A stretch of DNA of 64,000 bases from Jannaschia formosa (GTDB lineage Bacteria; Pseudomonadota; Alphaproteobacteria; Rhodobacterales; Rhodobacteraceae). Below are positions 62,132-64,000 of the stretch, one piece after another. Both the position numbers and the translations under genes were made by a program. The stretch is from assembly GCF_003340555.1 (NCBI RefSeq), contig NZ_QPLJ01000015.1, positions 1 to 64,000 of the forward strand, given 5' to 3'. How positions within the stretch are numbered: the first letter of the stretch is position 1; the number at the start of each line of letters is the position of its first letter. The notes beneath the pieces are model-generated. The model was given only the letters and a program-made list of their open reading frames with translations, was not told where the DNA came from and ran no database searches.

Positions 62132-63700
62132 TTGCAGGATACCTACGATCTCTTCGTCATCGGTGGTGGCATAAACGGCTGCGGAATCGCCCGCGACGCC
62201 ACAGGACGGGGGCTCAGGGTCGGGCTTGCCGAGATGGGCGACCTTGCCGGTGCGACCTCATCGGCCTCGACCAAGCTGTTCCACGGGGGCCTGCGATACC
62301 TCGAATACTGGGAGGTCCGGCTGGTCCGCGAGTCGCTGCGCGAACGCGACGTGCTGCTGAAGAACATGCCGCATATTTCCTGGCCGATGCGCTTCGTCCT
62401 GCCGCTGTCGAAGGACATGCGCTTCGAAGGGGGCACGCCGACCTCGAAGCTGCTGGGCACCGTGATGCCCTGGCTCAAGGGCAAGCGGCCCGACTGGCTG
62501 ATCCGCACCGGCCTGATGATGTACGACTCGCTCGCCAAGTCGAAATACCTGCCCGGCACGAAGACCATCTCGCTCAGGGGCACGCCCGAGGGCGCGCCGC
62601 TGGAGGATCGCTTCGTAAAGGCCTTCGAATATTCCGACGCCTGGGTCGAGGACAGCCGCCTCGTCGCGCTGAACGCCCGCGACGCGGCCGATCGCGGCGC
62701 CGACATCCATGTCCGCACCCGCGTCGTCAGCGCCGAGCGCGAGGGCGACGAATGGGTCGTGACGCTCGACGGGGAGCGTACCGGCAAGGTCCGCGCGAAG
62801 ATGATCGTGAACGCGGCCGGCCCTTGGGTCGGCGACGTGATCCAGGGCGTCGTCCGGTCGAACGCGAAGGAGGGCGTGCGGCTGGTCCGCGGCTCGCACA
62901 TCGTGACGAGGCGGCTCTTCGATCACGACAAGTGCTATTTCTTCCAGGGCGCCGACGGGCGGATCATCTTCGCGATCCCCTACGAATACGACTACACCCT
63001 GATCGGCACCACCGATGCGGAGCATGAGGATCCGCATCAGAAGCCTGTCTGCACCCCCGAGGAGAAGCGGTACCTCATCGACTTCGCCAACGGCTATTTC
63101 AAGCAGGACCTGACCGAGGAGGACGTGGTCTGGACCTATTCCGGCGTGCGCCCGCTCTATGATGACGGGGCCAAGTCGGCGACGGCGGCGACGCGGGACT
63201 ACGTGCTGAAGGTCGAGGCTTCGGGCGCCCCGGTGCTGAACGTCTTCGGCGGCAAGATCACGACCTACCGCAAGCTGGCCAACGGCGCGATGGAGAAGAT
63301 CGCGCAGCACCTGCCCACGACCTCCGGGCCCTGGACCCACGACGCGCCGCTGCCCGGCGGGGACTTCCCGGTCTCGGGCGTGGCCGCGCAGATCGCCGCG
63401 CTGAAGGAGGCCTATCCCTTCCTCACCGACCGCTGGGCCCAGCGCCTGATCCGCGCCTATGGCACGCAGGCCAAGGTGATGCTGGGGGATGCCAGCTCGG
63501 CCTCGGACCTCGGCCCGGATTTCGGGGCCACCCTGACGGGTCGGGAGGTGGCGTGGCAGATGGACCGCGAATGGGCGCGCAAGGCCGAGGACGTACTCTG
63601 GCGCCGCACCAAGCTGGGCCTGCGTCTGTCCAAAGAGCAGGTCGCCGCGCTCGACGCCTGGATGGCGGAGCGCCGGGCCGACGCGCAGGCGGCGGAGTAG
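62132..63700 (+). CDS. glpD: Glycerol-3-phosphate dehydrogenase (aerobic)
   Basis: FAD-dependent, membrane-associated enzyme passing electrons from glycerol-3-phosphate to quinone. The 522-aa protein starts with [20 protein letters not shown], then [25 protein letters not shown], and [11 protein letters not shown]; the C-terminal DAO_C domain is complete ([20 protein letters not shown]). TTG start at 62132 chosen because GGGAGG lies 5 bases upstream; the frame runs back to 62108 without a better site. Confidence 0.95.
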   Translation: MQDTYDLFVIGGGINGCGIARDATGRGLRVGLAEMGDLAGATSSASTKLFHGGLRYLEYWEVRLVRESLRERDVLLKNMPHISWPMRFVLPLSKDMRFEGGTPTSKLLGTVMPWLKGKRPDWLIRTGLMMYDSLAKSKYLPGTKTISLRGTPEGAPLEDRFVKAFEYSDAWVEDSRLVALNARDAADRGADIHVRTRVVSAEREGDEWVVTLDGERTGKVRAKMIVNAAGPWVGDVIQGVVRSNAKEGVRLVRGSHIVTRRLFDHDKCYFFQGADGRIIFAIPYEYDYTLIGTTDAEHEDPHQKPVCTPEEKRYLIDFANGYFKQDLTEEDVVWTYSGVRPLYDDGAKSATAATRDYVLKVEASGAPVLNVFGGKITTYRKLANGAMEKIAQHLPTTSGPWTHDAPLPGGDFPVSGVAAQIAALKEAYPFLTDRWAQRLIRAYGTQAKVMLGDASSASDLGPDFGATLTGREVAWQMDREWARKAEDVLWRRTKLGLRLSKEQVAALDAWMAERRADAQAAE

Positions 63701-63712
63701 GGGCGCCGGCAG

Positions 63713-64000
63713 TCAGGCCGCGTAGCGCGTCCCGGTGAAGCGGGCGCGCATCCGCGCAACTTCCGGTGCGACGCGCGCCGGGTCCTCGCGCAGCGCGCGG
63801 GCGAACAGCGCCATGAGCAGCGCCGCATCTTCCGGCCCGACGCCCCTCCGCGCCAGCTCCGGGCTGCCGAGGCGCAGGCCGTTCATGTCGCCCGCGACCT
63901 CCGCGACAGGCAGGCCGATCCCGCTCGTCAGGAAGCCGCCTGCCTCCAGCCGCCGCGCCATCGCCTGCCCTCCGCCGGGGGCGTGCAGGGCGAACTGGTG
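63713..64000 (-). CDS. SHMT-like PLP enzyme, C-terminal part
   Basis: The window ends inside this gene; only the last about 95 residues are present (...GQAMARRLEAGGFLTSGIGL, GLRLGSPELARRGVGPED, stop at 63713). The pattern GLRLG(S/T)P-x-x-x-x-RG is that of the C-terminal domain of serine hydroxymethyltransferase-like fold-type I PLP enzymes. Whether it is canonical GlyA or a paralogue cannot be judged from this piece. Confidence 0.6.
   Translation of the reverse strand, partial: HQFALHAPGGGQAMARRLEAGGFLTSGIGLPVAEVAGDMNGLRLGSPELARRGVGPEDAALLMALFARALREDPARVAPEVARMRARFTGTRYAA

Overview
This window is a GC-rich, gene-dense stretch of an alphaproteobacterial chromosome, most likely from the Rhodobacterales (Rhodobacteraceae / Roseobacter group). 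The pointers are a SAM/SAH-type riboswitch in front of metK (a class known from Rhodobacterales), a DUF1523 protein, a two-domain ALDH16-type aldehyde dehydrogenase, HlyU- and DUF3072-family small proteins, sarcosine oxidase soxBDAG, and many genes coupled by 4-base ATGA/GTGA overlaps. No rRNA, tRNA, CRISPR array, phage or insertion sequence was seen. Taxonomy is inferred from content only.

Layout. 0-4 kb: a decayed SCO1/SenC copper-chaperone remnant, then nth, a YigZ/IMPACT protein and an M20 deacylase (minus), facing three small membrane-protein genes (plus). 4-10 kb: a complete seven-gene Mrp/Mnh Na+/H+ antiporter operon (mnhABCDEFG, minus), divergent from an OxyR-like LysR regulator that has no cysteine but retains a textbook ATAG-N7-CTAT operator, followed by a TauE/SafE transporter. 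11.8-16 kb: deoC with an ALDH16 dehydrogenase (deoxyribose-phosphate to acetaldehyde to acetate) and a SuhB-type phosphatase. 16.8-23 kb: a small exported protein, metG plus a VOC protein, an RTX-repeat protein, DUF3072, an Hsp20 gene with a sigma-32-like promoter, and a CHASE3/HWE histidine kinase. 24-32 kb: miaB, then phoH - RraB-like - ybeY - corC/ybeX - lnt, then riboswitch-metK. 31.8-36 kb: ribD-nrdR, yjbQ, a GT2-like protein, a DCC thiol oxidoreductase coupled to a DUF4166 gene with an apparently AUA start, and a 52-aa protein. 36-41 kb: the dnaG-rpoD macromolecular-synthesis locus, with a lower-GC orphan gene translationally coupled to rpoD and an HlyU-family gene behind it.

41-46 kb: heterotetrameric sarcosine oxidase soxBDAG. 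46-50 kb: three Tad-like surface/pilus genes (TadE-like with a Gly/Asn-rich tandem-repeat tail, TadE, TadG with a vWA domain). 50-57 kb: glutamate dehydrogenase, an MBL hydrolase, an acyl-CoA dehydrogenase, Sua5/TsaC, YqgE and a DsbD N-domain protein. 57-64 kb: a 46-aa protein, a Nudix hydrolase, phosphoglycolate phosphatase with an IorAB-type molybdenum hydroxylase, glpD, and the 3' end of a serine hydroxymethyltransferase-like gene.

Most of the window is housekeeping. The points most worth a second look are the cysteine-free OxyR-like protein with its operator facing the Mrp operon, the orphan gene fused by overlap to rpoD, the apparent ATA start codon of the DUF4166 gene, the RraB-like gene between phoH and ybeY, the repeat-tailed TadE-like protein, and a family of oriented palindromic elements placed just after gene ends. 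I did not find a convincing, wholly new multi-gene system.
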